From assembly GCA_964521255.1 (NCBI GenBank), contig CAZFRM010000026.1:1-64000 (forward strand): DNA of 64,000 nt, given 5' to 3'. Origin of the DNA: ZC4RG29 sp964521255. Its GTDB lineage: Bacteria; Bacteroidota; Bacteroidia; Cytophagales; Cyclobacteriaceae. A model generated the notes under the pieces. That model did no database searches. It was not told the DNA's origin and saw only the letters and a list, made by a program, of their open reading frames with translations. The translations under genes and the position numbers were made by a program. The stretch's first letter is position 1, and each line of letters starts with the position of its first letter. This document shows, in pieces, positions 33,549 to 43,160 of this stretch.

Positions 33549-34997
33549 CTAAATCCTATAATCCTTCCATCCTGCAAATCCCGGTTCAGACAATTTCATC
33601 GCCACCACATTTTCCACATGCATGGTATGCGGAAACATATCTACCGGTTGAATGGCAGTGATCTCATATTTTTCTGAAAGTATTTTTAAGTCTCTGGCCT
33701 GCGTTGCCGGATTGCAACTAACATATACAATCTTTTTTGCTCCTGAATTCAAAAGCATTTTGCAAACGTCTTCATGCATGCCGGCGCGTGGAGGATCTGT
33801 GATGATGAGATCAGGTTTACCATGCGTTTCCAAAAATGATTCATCAAGAAGATCTTTAATGTCGCCTGCAAAAAATGTGGTATTGCTAATCGAATTTATT
33901 TCTGAATTTATTTTGGCATCTTCAATGGCGGCGGATACATATTCAAGTCCTACTACTTTTTTACAATCGCCTGCTACAAAGTTGGCGATTGTACCGGTGC
34001 CGGTATAGAGATCATATACAACTTCGTTTCCTTTCAGATCAGCCATCTCCCATGCAATTTTGTACAAATGATAAGCCTGGTCTGAATTGGTTTGGTAGAA
34101 TGATTTTGGACCTACACGAAATTGTAAAGAACCATTTCCATTTGGTCTCGGCATGGTTTCAGTTATGTAAGGCTTTCCTTTCCAACAAATAATATCGAGA
34201 TCATGAAATGTGTCGTTTCGTTTTCCATTGATGATGTAGTTGAATGAGGTAATAGAAGAAAATTCTTTCTCAAGACGTTTTAAAATCGCTTCAATCCATT
34301 CCATTTTCTCATACGTCACTTGAAGAATGATCATTATCTCGCCAATATTTGTACTTCGAATGGTAAGTGTTCGGAGAAAACCGATTTGTTTTCTTAAATC
34401 AAAGAAGGGTATGCTACGTTTTATGGCTTCATCTTTTACGGCAAGCCTTATAGCATTGGAAGGATCATCCTGAAGATGGCATTCAACCACATCAAAAACT
34501 TTATCATACTTTCTGGGAATATGATAGCCAAGAGCAGGTTCAATTAATTTCGCATCAATCCCCATCTCATCTTTTGTTAACCATCGTTCTGCAGAAAAGG
34601 TAAAATCAAGCCTGTTGCGATAATATCTTGTTTTCGCAGAAGGGAATATGGGATCAATAGCCGGTAATGTGAGCCCTCCAATCCTTTCAAGGTTATCAGT
34701 AACCTGCTTTTGTTTGTAAAAAAGCTGCGTTTCGTAATTAATGTGCTGCCAGGAACAACCTCCGCACGTTCCGAAGTGTCTACAAAAAGGAGTGGCACGT
34801 TGCGGAGAAAGCTGTTTCAGGGCAATGACTTTTCCTTCCAGGAAACTGCTTTTGATCTTAAATATCTCGGCATCAACCACATCACCGGGAGCGCCTCCGT
34901 GAAGAAACAAAACACGGCCATCAACGCGGGCAAGGCATTTCCCTTCAGCGGCCATCGTTTCGACTACAATATCCTTTAATATGTCTCCTTTTTTCAT
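33549..34997 (-). CDS. rlmD: 23S rRNA (uracil(1939)-C(5))-methyltransferase RlmD
   Basis: A 482-aa SAM-dependent RNA methyltransferase of the RlmD/RumA/TrmA family. The N-terminus is a TRAM domain (VDGRVLFLHGGAPGDVVDAEI). The iron-sulfur Cys cluster is seen in CRHFGTCGGCSWQH near residues 92-105. The SAM site is VYDLYTGTGTIANF, followed by TDPPRAGMH, and the nucleophile Cys lies in VYVSCNPATQARDL. All catalytic motifs are intact. Length is slightly above the E. coli enzyme, as usual in Bacteroidota, which may carry more than one paralogue, so the exact target uridine is not certain. Confidence 0.9.
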   Translation of the reverse strand: MKKGDILKDIVVETMAAEGKCLARVDGRVLFLHGGAPGDVVDAEIFKIKSSFLEGKVIALKQLSPQRATPFCRHFGTCGGCSWQHINYETQLFYKQKQVTDNLERIGGLTLPAIDPIFPSAKTRYYRNRLDFTFSAERWLTKDEMGIDAKLIEPALGYHIPRKYDKVFDVVECHLQDDPSNAIRLAVKDEAIKRSIPFFDLRKQIGFLRTLTIRSTNIGEIMIILQVTYEKMEWIEAILKRLEKEFSSITSFNYIINGKRNDTFHDLDIICWKGKPYITETMPRPNGNGSLQFRVGPKSFYQTNSDQAYHLYKIAWEMADLKGNEVVYDLYTGTGTIANFVAGDCKKVVGLEYVSAAIEDAKINSEINSISNTTFFAGDIKDLLDESFLETHGKPDLIITDPPRAGMHEDVCKMLLNSGAKKIVYVSCNPATQARDLKILSEKYEITAIQPVDMFPHTMHVENVVAMKLSEPGFAGWKDYRI

Positions 34998-35075
34998 AAA
35001 GGGGTCAAAATTACATAAAAGGGGTATTTTTCAGGCGACAAGGTTTTATTAACTTTAACATCTTGGGAGAGTGGT

Positions 35076-37787
35076 ATGAAAAGAATTTTACTCGTTGTTC
35101 TGTGTTTCCTGACATTTCCTTTAGCGGCCTCGCACATTGTAGGGGGGGAATTTGAAATACGCCATGTTTCTGGTAACACGTATCGAATCAATTTAATCCT
35201 TTATTTTGATGAGCTTAACGGACTTGCCGGGGCACGAGACCCGGATGTAAGGGCACGCATTTTCCGAAAGCGCGATAATCTCGTTATTCAAAATGAGGTT
35301 TTCCTTCCGCTGGTTTCGCAGACACCGGTATCTTATACTCAACCGGAATGTTCGCGTGGTGAACTCGTAACCACTAAATTAATTTATTCATCAACCCTCA
35401 ATCTCCCGGATAATATCTATAATGATCCCGAGGGCTATTACATTGTTTGGGAAAGATGTTGCCGCAATTATACTATTACGAATGTGCAGAGCAACGATCC
35501 TTTATTTGGACAATATGCCGGTCAGACATTTTATCTTGAATTTCCTCCCGTAGTAAAAAACGGACAGCCCTTTATCAATTCGACGCCTCGTCTTTTTCCT
35601 CCACTCAATGACTTTGCTTGTCCCAACCGTTTTTATTATGTTGACTTTGCCGGTGTTGATGATGATGGCGATTCGCTTGTTTATTCTTTGGCTGCACCCC
35701 TGAATACAAAATCCGGTGAGGCTATTCCGCTGGGGGGCCCGCGTCCACGACCTTATCCTGATGTTATTTGGCGATCCCCTTTTAATTTCAACAATATTTT
35801 GAATGGCGATCCGGATTTAAAAGTCAATCAGGATGGTTTTATTACCGTAACACCAAAAACACAAGGGCTATTTGTTTTTGCTGTGAAGTGCGAGGAGTAT
35901 CGTGATGGTGTAAAGATTGGAGAGGTACGAAGAGATTTTCAGATGTTGGTAGTGGATCGTTGCCCACAAGCAGAGCCTCCGCAAATTTTAGGTAAGAAAT
36001 TATCGGATGCGTCTTTCTCGTATGATAATAACATGAGCATTTCGTTTGCCAATACCGTAACGGATGAAGAACGTTGTATCCAGGTACAGGTTTCTGATCC
36101 GGATGCGTCAAAAATGGATGATAATTTTCAGGAGAAAGTTAATATAAAAGTTATCCCGATAGGTTTTAAAAAAGATGTAAGTGGAATTCTCCCTGACATT
36201 ACCAGCAGTGTTCTAATTAATGGAGATACGAAAGTTTTTGATATCTGTTTTCCTGAATGTCCATATTTATCGGGGCCGTTCCAGGTAGGTATTGTGGCGT
36301 ACGATGATGCGTGCAGCTTGCCTTTATACGATACATTAAAGGTGACGGTGAATATACAACCTCCACCTAATAACGCGCCATACTTTACAACCCCCGATGT
36401 GACTGCTGTGTTGAACGAAGGTGAGACGCAGACATGGTCTATACAGGCGAAAGATGACGATGGAGATCCGCTTGTTCTCGGTATTGTACCAATAGGATTT
36501 AATTTACAAGCTGCCGGCATGACTTTTACTACCGTTACCCAGGAAAACGGATTGGTTAATGCGCAGTTAAAATGGGATGCCTATTGTGATATTTATGATT
36601 TCACTCAGCGAACGGAATTCGAAGTAATGGTTGTTGTCGATGATCTTGACAAATGCCTGATGTCCACACCGGATGTTATGCGATTAAAATTAAAGGTCAT
36701 CATACCTGGAAATAATAAACCTGTAATTGATTCTGATCTTACTGCTGACCCTGCCGAACGTATTGTAGCGGGAATTAAAAAACAAATTTTTGAATCATTA
36801 ACTTTTAACGTCACCGGCAAAGATGTCGATAATGATCTCATTGTGTTGGATGTTAAAGGCGTGGGATTTGATATTAATGATTACAACATCACCTTCGAAC
36901 CAGCATCAGGTAATGGATCCGTGAGTTCGCAGTTTACCTGGAATATAAACTGTGACAAGATTAATCTTCAGCAAAAAGATGTTTTTAACTTTCAGTTTTA
37001 TGTAATTGATAATGTAAATAAATGCCGCTATAATTTCATTGATACACTCGATGTGCTGGTCGAGTTAGAGCCACCACCTAATTCGCCTCCTGTAATTTCA
37101 GCGTTGAGTCTTAATGCAAGGCATCAGATGGTAAGTAATACTATCGATGTAACAATCGGTGAGCAGATAAATCTTGGATTGTATGGAACGGATTCAGATC
37201 ACATTCCGGATATGGATTTTCTTCGTCTTGAATTAATTGATGCTAAGGGTACGGTTCCTCCGGAAGGCTATGTATTTGCTCCGGCAGAAGGGAGGGGAAA
37301 TGTGGAAACTACCTTTAGCTGGAATCCCGAATGCTCTATTTTTCAGAACGGCGTTTATGATAATCAGTACGAGTTTACATTTAGAGTATATGACAGCCGG
37401 TGTTTTAATGTAATGGGTGATACCATAGAGGTTTACATCAATATCCGTGATATCGAATCTGAACCCGCTTCATTTAATCCATCAAATTTTATTTCTCCTA
37501 ACGGCGACAATTGCAATGACTACTTTGCTCTCGAAGGAATAGATCCCGGTGACCCTACTGTAGGTTGTTACAATGCCGAACCGGATGCCATTGTTTCTTT
37601 ACCGAAAGACAATTGTTTGAGGCACTTTGAAAAAGTTAAAATCTACAACCGTTGGGGTGGTGTAGTGTTTGAAAGCAATAACCGCGATTTTCGTTGGTAT
37701 GCTCCCGGTGAGCCTAATGGTGTGTACTATTACACGGTTCATTTTTCAGATAAAGAGTATAAGGGCACGGTTACGGTGAGGTATTAG
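35076..37787 (+). CDS. Secreted multidomain protein with gliding-motility / T9SS type-B C-terminal domain
   Basis: A 903-aa exported protein with a signal peptide (LLVVLCFLTFPLAASHI). Repeated immunoglobulin/cadherin-like modules follow, each with DDDGD-type acidic motifs (DDDGDSLVYSL near 198, DDDGDPLVLGI near 458, DVDNDLIVL near 588, TDSDHIPDM near 708). The last 90 residues begin FNPSNFISPNGDNCND and contain VKIYNRWGGVVFES and GVYYYTVHF, the gliding-motility-associated C-terminal domain that serves as a type IX secretion signal. It should be secreted or attached at the cell surface as an adhesin-like protein. TAACTTTA about 20 bases before the start is a weak promoter candidate. Confidence 0.88.
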   Translation: MKRILLVVLCFLTFPLAASHIVGGEFEIRHVSGNTYRINLILYFDELNGLAGARDPDVRARIFRKRDNLVIQNEVFLPLVSQTPVSYTQPECSRGELVTTKLIYSSTLNLPDNIYNDPEGYYIVWERCCRNYTITNVQSNDPLFGQYAGQTFYLEFPPVVKNGQPFINSTPRLFPPLNDFACPNRFYYVDFAGVDDDGDSLVYSLAAPLNTKSGEAIPLGGPRPRPYPDVIWRSPFNFNNILNGDPDLKVNQDGFITVTPKTQGLFVFAVKCEEYRDGVKIGEVRRDFQMLVVDRCPQAEPPQILGKKLSDASFSYDNNMSISFANTVTDEERCIQVQVSDPDASKMDDNFQEKVNIKVIPIGFKKDVSGILPDITSSVLINGDTKVFDICFPECPYLSGPFQVGIVAYDDACSLPLYDTLKVTVNIQPPPNNAPYFTTPDVTAVLNEGETQTWSIQAKDDDGDPLVLGIVPIGFNLQAAGMTFTTVTQENGLVNAQLKWDAYCDIYDFTQRTEFEVMVVVDDLDKCLMSTPDVMRLKLKVIIPGNNKPVIDSDLTADPAERIVAGIKKQIFESLTFNVTGKDVDNDLIVLDVKGVGFDINDYNITFEPASGNGSVSSQFTWNINCDKINLQQKDVFNFQFYVIDNVNKCRYNFIDTLDVLVELEPPPNSPPVISALSLNARHQMVSNTIDVTIGEQINLGLYGTDSDHIPDMDFLRLELIDAKGTVPPEGYVFAPAEGRGNVETTFSWNPECSIFQNGVYDNQYEFTFRVYDSRCFNVMGDTIEVYINIRDIESEPASFNPSNFISPNGDNCNDYFALEGIDPGDPTVGCYNAEPDAIVSLPKDNCLRHFEKVKIYNRWGGVVFESNNRDFRWYAPGEPNGVYYYTVHFSDKEYKGTVTVRY

Positions 37788-37794
37788 ATTTCAA

Positions 37795-38184
37795 TCATCG
37801 TTCATAAAGTTCAATAGGCAAATCATCAGGATCGGCAAAAAAAGTAAAACACTTTCCTGTTGTTTCATCTTGTCGTATAGGTTCAACGATTACATTTTTT
37901 TTCTGCAGGGCATCAATTGTCTCTTCTAAATTATCGACTTCGAACGCCAGATGTCTTAGCCCTGTTCCTTCCGGTCTTGATAACCGTTTTGGCGGAGAAG
38001 GAAATGAAAACAATTCAATTACATACTCTCCCTGAAGCGCAAGATCAAGTTTGTAAGATTTCCGTTCTTCTCTATAGATTTCCCGAATAACGGTAAGGCC
38101 AAGCACGTCAGTATAGAATTTTTTCGACCGTGCGTAATCTGAACAGATTATGGCAATGTGATGAATACTGCTTAGGGTTGGCAT
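37795..38184 (-). CDS. VOC family protein (glyoxalase I-like, GloA2/YaeR type)
   Basis: A 129-aa vicinal-oxygen-chelate protein with two beta-alpha-beta-beta-beta modules. Metal-ligand candidates fall at the usual places: IHHIAIICSDY (His8/His9), YVIELFSFP (Glu), GLRHLAFEV (His) and PIELYE (Glu near the end). This matches the small GloA2/SMU1112c subgroup, not confirmed glyoxalase I. It is convergent with the preceding secreted-protein gene, with only seven bases between the stops. Confidence 0.85.
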   Translation of the reverse strand: MPTLSSIHHIAIICSDYARSKKFYTDVLGLTVIREIYREERKSYKLDLALQGEYVIELFSFPSPPKRLSRPEGTGLRHLAFEVDNLEETIDALQKKNVIVEPIRQDETTGKCFTFFADPDDLPIELYER

Positions 38185-38251
38185 GGAGAAAGTTATTGGT
38201 TATCAGTTAAGGGCATCTCTAAAAAGCTGGGCCAAATATAGAAATCACTAA

Positions 38252-38422
38252 TGTCCGACTAAAAAACGAACATCTACGTAATCCCTTGATTTTCTTGATT
38301 CCATAGTCTCTCTCCTTCGGAGAGAGGTAGGAGTGAGCCTGCCTGCCGGCAAAGGCAGGGCCAGATAAAGAAACATCAAGAAAATCAAGGGATAGAAACG
38401 AATGCTACATCTTAGTCGGACA
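38252..38422. mobile_element. 171-bp MITE-like element
   Basis: Nested inverted repeats frame a noncoding 171-bp segment. The outer 11-bp termini are TGTCCGACTAA (38252-38262) and its perfect complement (38412-38422). Inside them is a perfect 19-bp pair, ATCCCTTGATTTTCTTGAT and its complement. The centre holds two further hairpins (CTCTCTCC-TTC-GGAGAGAG, then a GCCTGCC/GGCAGG pair). It has no coding capacity, and no target-site duplication longer than one or two bases is visible. The structure fits a miniature inverted-repeat transposable element mobilised in trans. Confidence 0.65.
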
Positions 38423-38481
38423 ACAATGTAAAGAAATATTTTTTTGAGATACCTTAACTATAACTCATAACGGATTTTAAT

Positions 38482-39135
38482 TTAAAACCGATAGAAGAGA
38501 AATATTCCTGAGGCAGGTTGAAGAGAAAATGATACATTATCTCCCTTCGTATCACGATATGCTTCAGCCTGGTTTACGTTTTTTACAAAGTTTTCACGAC
38601 GCGCATAATTTAACCGTAAAGAAGCTTCAGCAGAAATATAAAGCCTTTCATTAATGTTGTAGCGTATGCCTAAAAATGGACGAATTCCAATCCCATAACT
38701 TTTAAATTCATTTTCGTCATACAATTCATTGTTCTGATAGGAGTCAAATGTGCTGAACCGGTAGAAGGCAATCAAGTCTCCTCCATAAAACCAAACCCAC
38801 CGGGTGTTAGTGATGTGGTTTTGATTTTCTTTACCAAAAACAAAGTCAAAGCTGCCGGATGATGTATTTGTATAATAACTGCTGTTGTTTTCCGGCTTGT
38901 TATCATCAAGATTAAACGATACTTCCAGGCCGTAACGGGTTGCTTTGCCTTCCTTCTTGTAAGTTTTATACATTAACGAAAAAGGCGTTTCACTTGAATT
39001 GAAAATTCCCTGCAGAATAAAAGTGGTATTAAAGCCGAGATCATGACGATACATGCTTACTGTATCTTCTTGAGCGTAGGCAAAGCAATAGCAGAAGCTC
39101 ATCAGCAATGAGCCGATTGTAAATTTTTTGATCAT
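38482..39135 (-). CDS. Predicted outer membrane beta-barrel protein
   Basis: A 217-aa exported protein. ATG 39135 is chosen because it gives a normal signal peptide (MIKKFTIGSLLMSFCYCFAYAQ); an upstream start would add 14 unlikely residues. The mature part alternates aromatic and polar residues in barrel-like strands (YGIGIRPFLGIRYNINERLYISAEASL) and ends in IFLFYRF with a terminal Phe, the usual signal for outer membrane assembly. No specific family recognised. It stands alone, next to the MITE-like element. Confidence 0.7.
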   Translation of the reverse strand: MIKKFTIGSLLMSFCYCFAYAQEDTVSMYRHDLGFNTTFILQGIFNSSETPFSLMYKTYKKEGKATRYGLEVSFNLDDNKPENNSSYYTNTSSGSFDFVFGKENQNHITNTRWVWFYGGDLIAFYRFSTFDSYQNNELYDENEFKSYGIGIRPFLGIRYNINERLYISAEASLRLNYARRENFVKNVNQAEAYRDTKGDNVSFSLQPASGIFLFYRF

Positions 39136-39232
39136 ATGGTTGTGAAGTTTATTTGTTAAATAATACAAATAACACAAAGCAACAATAATGCCTAAGACAC
39201 CTTAATGGCTACAGGCATCTTAGGGATGTGAG

Positions 39233-39790
39233 CTAACTTAAGTACTTTATAATGCACCGTTCATTCTTCAGTAGCTCAGAAGCTTTATTTACTTCAATAT
39301 GAGATCGTGCATCATCCATCTTTTCTTTTAAAGTCTGCTTGATCTTGCGCAAACTTAATGCTTCAATAAAGCGTCGTACATCATCGTGTGTCTCGAGAAT
39401 AAGTTCAGGGACAACGCAAGGTTTGTCGTCATCATCTTTCGCTACCATGGTGAAGTAAGAAGAATTAGTGTGTTTCACAATGCCAGTCTTTACATTTTGT
39501 GCTTCAACGCGTATACCTATAATCATTGAACTTCTGCCTACATAATTTACGGAGGCATGGAGAGAAACAAGTTCGCCTACTTCAACAGGTTCAAGAAATT
39601 CAACCTGGTCTGCGCTTACCGTTACACAATACGCACCGGCATGTTTACTGGCACATGCATAGGCCACCTTATCCATAAGTGATAAAAGAATACCACCATG
39701 AATTTTCCCGCCAAAGTTTGCGTAGGATGGAATCATAAGCTCAGTAATAGTAGTTATGGAATAGCTGACGGATCGTGGTAATAATGGCAT
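39233..39790 (-). CDS. Acyl-CoA thioesterase, hotdog fold
   Basis: A 185-aa hotdog-fold thioesterase of the YciA/BFIT-like group. IHGGILLSLMDKVAYACASKHAG contains the hotdog helix with Asp as probable catalytic residue, and VEFLEPVEVGELVSLHASVNYVGRSSM is the conserved strand region. The start at ATG 39790 (MPLLPRS) fits the family; a frame open to 39868 is noncoding-like. A C-terminal helical tail of about 50 residues (RRFIEALSLRKIKQTLKEK onward) extends beyond the fold. Likely hydrolyses fatty acyl-CoA in the cytoplasm. Single gene. Confidence 0.82.
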   Translation of the reverse strand: MPLLPRSVSYSITTITELMIPSYANFGGKIHGGILLSLMDKVAYACASKHAGAYCVTVSADQVEFLEPVEVGELVSLHASVNYVGRSSMIIGIRVEAQNVKTGIVKHTNSSYFTMVAKDDDDKPCVVPELILETHDDVRRFIEALSLRKIKQTLKEKMDDARSHIEVNKASELLKNERCIIKYLS

Positions 39791-39969
39791 TGTTAATGGA
39801 GTTATACGCAGAAAATAAGGTAAATCTTTTATCCCTAAATTTGGGTTATTTATTTCGAATAAAAACAAATTTACATTGTCTGCGCTTCAATAGAGAATAG
39901 TTTTAGTCCTTGCGCAAAGAATAAAGTACAGTTATTATATATTGAGGTGTGTAAACGTATTAACCTGTT

Positions 39970-41772
39970 ATGAACTTGAGAAGAAAACTCCTCTCCTTAG
40001 CGGCCGGTTTATGGATATTCTCCCTGGCCTCTGCCCAGAAAAGTAGTCCCATGATATTCACCATCGACATGACGGGCCCGTCAACGGATACTTTTCTGAT
40101 TGAACTTAAAGTTTCCAAACTGAGTAATGCAAATAAGATTTTTCAATTTGCATCTACAGCGCCGGGCGCTTACCAGGTCATGGACATTGGCCGGTTCGTT
40201 AGCCACTTTAAGGCTTTTGATAAAAAGGGCAGAGAAGTGGCCGTAAATAAAATTCAGGTTAATCAATTTGAAATTAGTAATCCTAAGAAAGTAAAAACGA
40301 TCAGGTATAGTGTAGCGGAGACGTTTGATACACCTGTTCCTGAGAACCCCATTTATCAAATGTCTGGTTCAAGTTTAGAAAAAGATCACGCATTGATTAA
40401 TACGCATTGCATGTTGGGCTACTTCCATGGCCTTCAGGATGCCGATATGGAAATTGGTTTAGTCTATCCTTCAGATTGGACGGTAGGAACACCTCTTTCG
40501 TTTAACAAAGAGAAACGACTCGCCTCACCAGACTTTGATTTCACGGTAGATTCACCAATACTTTTAGGAAATTTATCGCAAGCATCGTTGGATGTAGCGG
40601 GTAAGAAGATAGAAATTTTTACCTATTCAAAAACAGGTATGGTGAAGTCATCGGAATTAATGGATAACATGAAAGATGTATTTCTGGCTGCCAATAAATT
40701 TGTTAAAGGTTTCCCGATCGATCGCTATGTTTTGCTGTTTCATTTTGAAGATCATACGGCTGGAGCATGGGAACATTCCTACAGTTCCGAATATGTATTT
40801 AAAGAAGCGCCATTGACGCTCCAGATGGGTAAATATCTGAACAGCATCGCTGCGCATGAGATATTTCATATCATTACGCCATTGCATATACATAGTGAAG
40901 TGACAGCGGAATTCAATTTTGTTACACCTACACCTTCACAACACTTATGGTTGTATGAAGGTGTTACCGAGTGGGCAAGCGACATGATTCAACTTCGTAC
41001 CGGACTGATAACCTTTGACGATATGCTTGCCGAGGTTAAAGACAAACTTCTTACCGACGATAATTTTGACAAAGACTATAGCCTTAAGAAATTGGCGCTT
41101 ACATCTTTTACGCCGGAAGGATTTGAACAATATGGCAACATTTACTATCGTGGAGCACTTGTTTCATTGATTATGGATATTTTCCTGCTTGACAAAACGG
41201 GAGGCAAAAGAGGTTTGAGGGAAGTGATGTTGGATCTCGCAAAGAAGTATGGACCACATAAACCTTTTTCTGAAGAAAATTTTTTTAATGAATTTGTTTC
41301 CATAACGCACCCTGATATGCAGGGTATCATAGATAAATACATCATAAATGCAGAGCCTCTTCCTATTGCAGCGTATTTTAATAAACTCGGTGTTGACTAT
41401 ATACCTGAAGTTAGTACAGGAGAAACCCTGGCTGAGAGGGGGCATACACTTTCTTATGATGGAAATAAATTTTTTATTTCAGAAGTACGTGAAAGCAGTG
41501 AACGGGAGGGATTAAAGATCAACGATATTCTTGAAGAAGTAAATGGTATTCCTGCTACGTCTGAAAATTTTGAACGCCTTATCCCTGTCATTCAAAGTGT
41601 ACAACCCGGCGATAGCGTTACGTATAAAGTATTTCGTGGCGATGAATTTTTTGTTTTGGAATTAAGCGTTGGTGAAAAACCAGGAGTAGACAAGCATGTA
41701 TTTAAAGTAAGGGAAAATCCAACACCTGAAGAGCTGGCGCTAAGAGAAGCATGGATGAAAAATTTGGATTAG
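39970..41772 (+). CDS. M61 family metallopeptidase with PDZ domain
   Basis: A 600-aa periplasmic peptidase of family M61 (glycyl-aminopeptidase-like). The signal peptide ends at SLASAQK. The zinc motif HEIFH lies at His296-His300, and the third ligand Glu should be in YEGVTEWASD about 30 residues later. The C-terminal PDZ domain is about residues 490-575 (FISEVRESSEREGLKINDILEEVNG). The N-terminal M61 beta domain is complete. Length is normal. The stop overlaps the convergent MATE gene by four bases. Confidence 0.88.
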   Translation: MNLRRKLLSLAAGLWIFSLASAQKSSPMIFTIDMTGPSTDTFLIELKVSKLSNANKIFQFASTAPGAYQVMDIGRFVSHFKAFDKKGREVAVNKIQVNQFEISNPKKVKTIRYSVAETFDTPVPENPIYQMSGSSLEKDHALINTHCMLGYFHGLQDADMEIGLVYPSDWTVGTPLSFNKEKRLASPDFDFTVDSPILLGNLSQASLDVAGKKIEIFTYSKTGMVKSSELMDNMKDVFLAANKFVKGFPIDRYVLLFHFEDHTAGAWEHSYSSEYVFKEAPLTLQMGKYLNSIAAHEIFHIITPLHIHSEVTAEFNFVTPTPSQHLWLYEGVTEWASDMIQLRTGLITFDDMLAEVKDKLLTDDNFDKDYSLKKLALTSFTPEGFEQYGNIYYRGALVSLIMDIFLLDKTGGKRGLREVMLDLAKKYGPHKPFSEENFFNEFVSITHPDMQGIIDKYIINAEPLPIAAYFNKLGVDYIPEVSTGETLAERGHTLSYDGNKFFISEVRESSEREGLKINDILEEVNGIPATSENFERLIPVIQSVQPGDSVTYKVFRGDEFFVLELSVGEKPGVDKHVFKVRENPTPEELALREAWMKNLD

Positions 41773-43115
41773 TTATTTTTTGAAGCGAGCGGAAGTGATT
41801 GCGATAGCTTTTGAAAACGAATATACATCGCTAATGCCGTAAGCGTTAGACCAATTAAAAGTCCCAGCCAAACTCCAATTCCTCCAAAACCTTCTTTGAA
41901 GCCCAGCCAATATCCCAGTGGCAAGCCAATGATCCAGTAAGCAACGAAAATAAAGATGGAAGGAATCTTAACATCCTGCAATCCTCTTAATGCAGAAGTG
42001 CAAACCACTTGTGTGCCATCAGCAAGTTGGAAGAGGCCGGCAATAATTAATAACGTTGAAGCAATTACAATAACTTCCTTATCGGCTACATATAAAACGG
42101 GTAGGATGTGTCTTCCCAGAATAAATATTAAAGTCCAGCAAGCCATTAACGAAAGTGCCATGAGCAATAATGTCTTTGCAGCCAACTTTAGATTTACCAG
42201 ATCCCGACTTCCTAAAAAGTATCCGACACGAACGGTAGCTGCGGCCGCTACTCCAGAAGTTGTCATGTAGCTGATGGTTGCAAGGTTGATTGCGATGAGA
42301 TGAGCAGCCTGAGTTTTTGTTCCAAACCAACCCATCATCACCAAAGAAAAATCAAAGGCAGCTACTTCAAAAATAAATTGCACACCGCTGGGTATTCCTA
42401 TTGCGAGTAATTGCTTGAAAAGTTTTTTCGAATAATTACCCAGAGAAAAACCTGACCGGTAATTTTTAAAGAATGGTGCATAGTAGACATACGCCGCAAT
42501 GGCGATCATCATGTACGTCCGTGAAGTAAGTGTCGCCCATCCTGCGCCAACAAGACCCATTGCCGGAAATCCTCCATGGCCATAGATGAACATGTAATTC
42601 AAAATAAGATTTAAAACATTGGCAGAAAGAATTACCATCATCGCCACACGTGTTTGTGAAAGACCTTCCGCGAATTGTTTGAAGCTTTGAAAAACGAGAA
42701 TGGGTATCAGGGAAAACGCAATGATATTTAAGTATGGAATTGCTAATGCTACTACTTCCTTATCTTGTCCGAGTTGGTAGAGAAGGTTTTTGCCTATACG
42801 TACAAGAAGAAACAGAAGCAATCCATTAAGCAGATTTATTACAAGACCATGACGTAATACTTGCGTGATTCTTGAATTATCTTTCTCTCCCTGAGCAGAT
42901 GCTACAAGTGGAGTAATGCCATACGAAACACCGATGCCAAATAAGAATAGAACATTAAAAACAACTAACGCTAGGCCCGCAGCCGCCAATGATTCTGCAT
43001 TTACATGGCCTACCATGATGTTATCCATTACACCCATCATAACATGTCCCAACTGGGTGAGCATTACCGGGTAGGCGAGTTTCCAGTTTTGTTTTATGTG
43101 TTCAGCAGTTGTCAA
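41769..43115 (-). CDS. MATE family multidrug efflux transporter
   Basis: An inner-membrane exporter with about twelve hydrophobic segments, of the NorM/DinF-like MATE family. It is driven by Na+ or H+ and exports drugs or metabolites. Family signatures are PVMLTQLGHVMMGVMDNIMVG at the N-terminus and GVAAAATVRVGYFLGSRD in the middle. I place the start at TTG 43115 (MTTAEHIKQNWKLAYP), which matches typical N-termini; the frame is open to another TTG at 43160 beside the NUDIX stop, giving 463 instead of 448 residues. The gene directly follows the NUDIX gene on the same strand and may be co-transcribed. Confidence 0.85.
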   Translation of the reverse strand: MTTAEHIKQNWKLAYPVMLTQLGHVMMGVMDNIMVGHVNAESLAAAGLALVVFNVLFLFGIGVSYGITPLVASAQGEKDNSRITQVLRHGLVINLLNGLLLFLLVRIGKNLLYQLGQDKEVVALAIPYLNIIAFSLIPILVFQSFKQFAEGLSQTRVAMMVILSANVLNLILNYMFIYGHGGFPAMGLVGAGWATLTSRTYMMIAIAAYVYYAPFFKNYRSGFSLGNYSKKLFKQLLAIGIPSGVQFIFEVAAFDFSLVMMGWFGTKTQAAHLIAINLATISYMTTSGVAAAATVRVGYFLGSRDLVNLKLAAKTLLLMALSLMACWTLIFILGRHILPVLYVADKEVIVIASTLLIIAGLFQLADGTQVVCTSALRGLQDVKIPSIFIFVAYWIIGLPLGYWLGFKEGFGGIGVWLGLLIGLTLTALAMYIRFQKLSQSLPLASKNN

Positions 43116-43160
43116 TGAGAAATTATGTGAAGTGCGATTATAAATCGTATTGCAGGGCAA

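Noticed and set aside
39136..39177. Upstream start for the outer membrane barrel protein
   Set aside because: The extra 14 residues precede a standard signal peptide beginning at ATG 39135, so they are unlikely to be translated.
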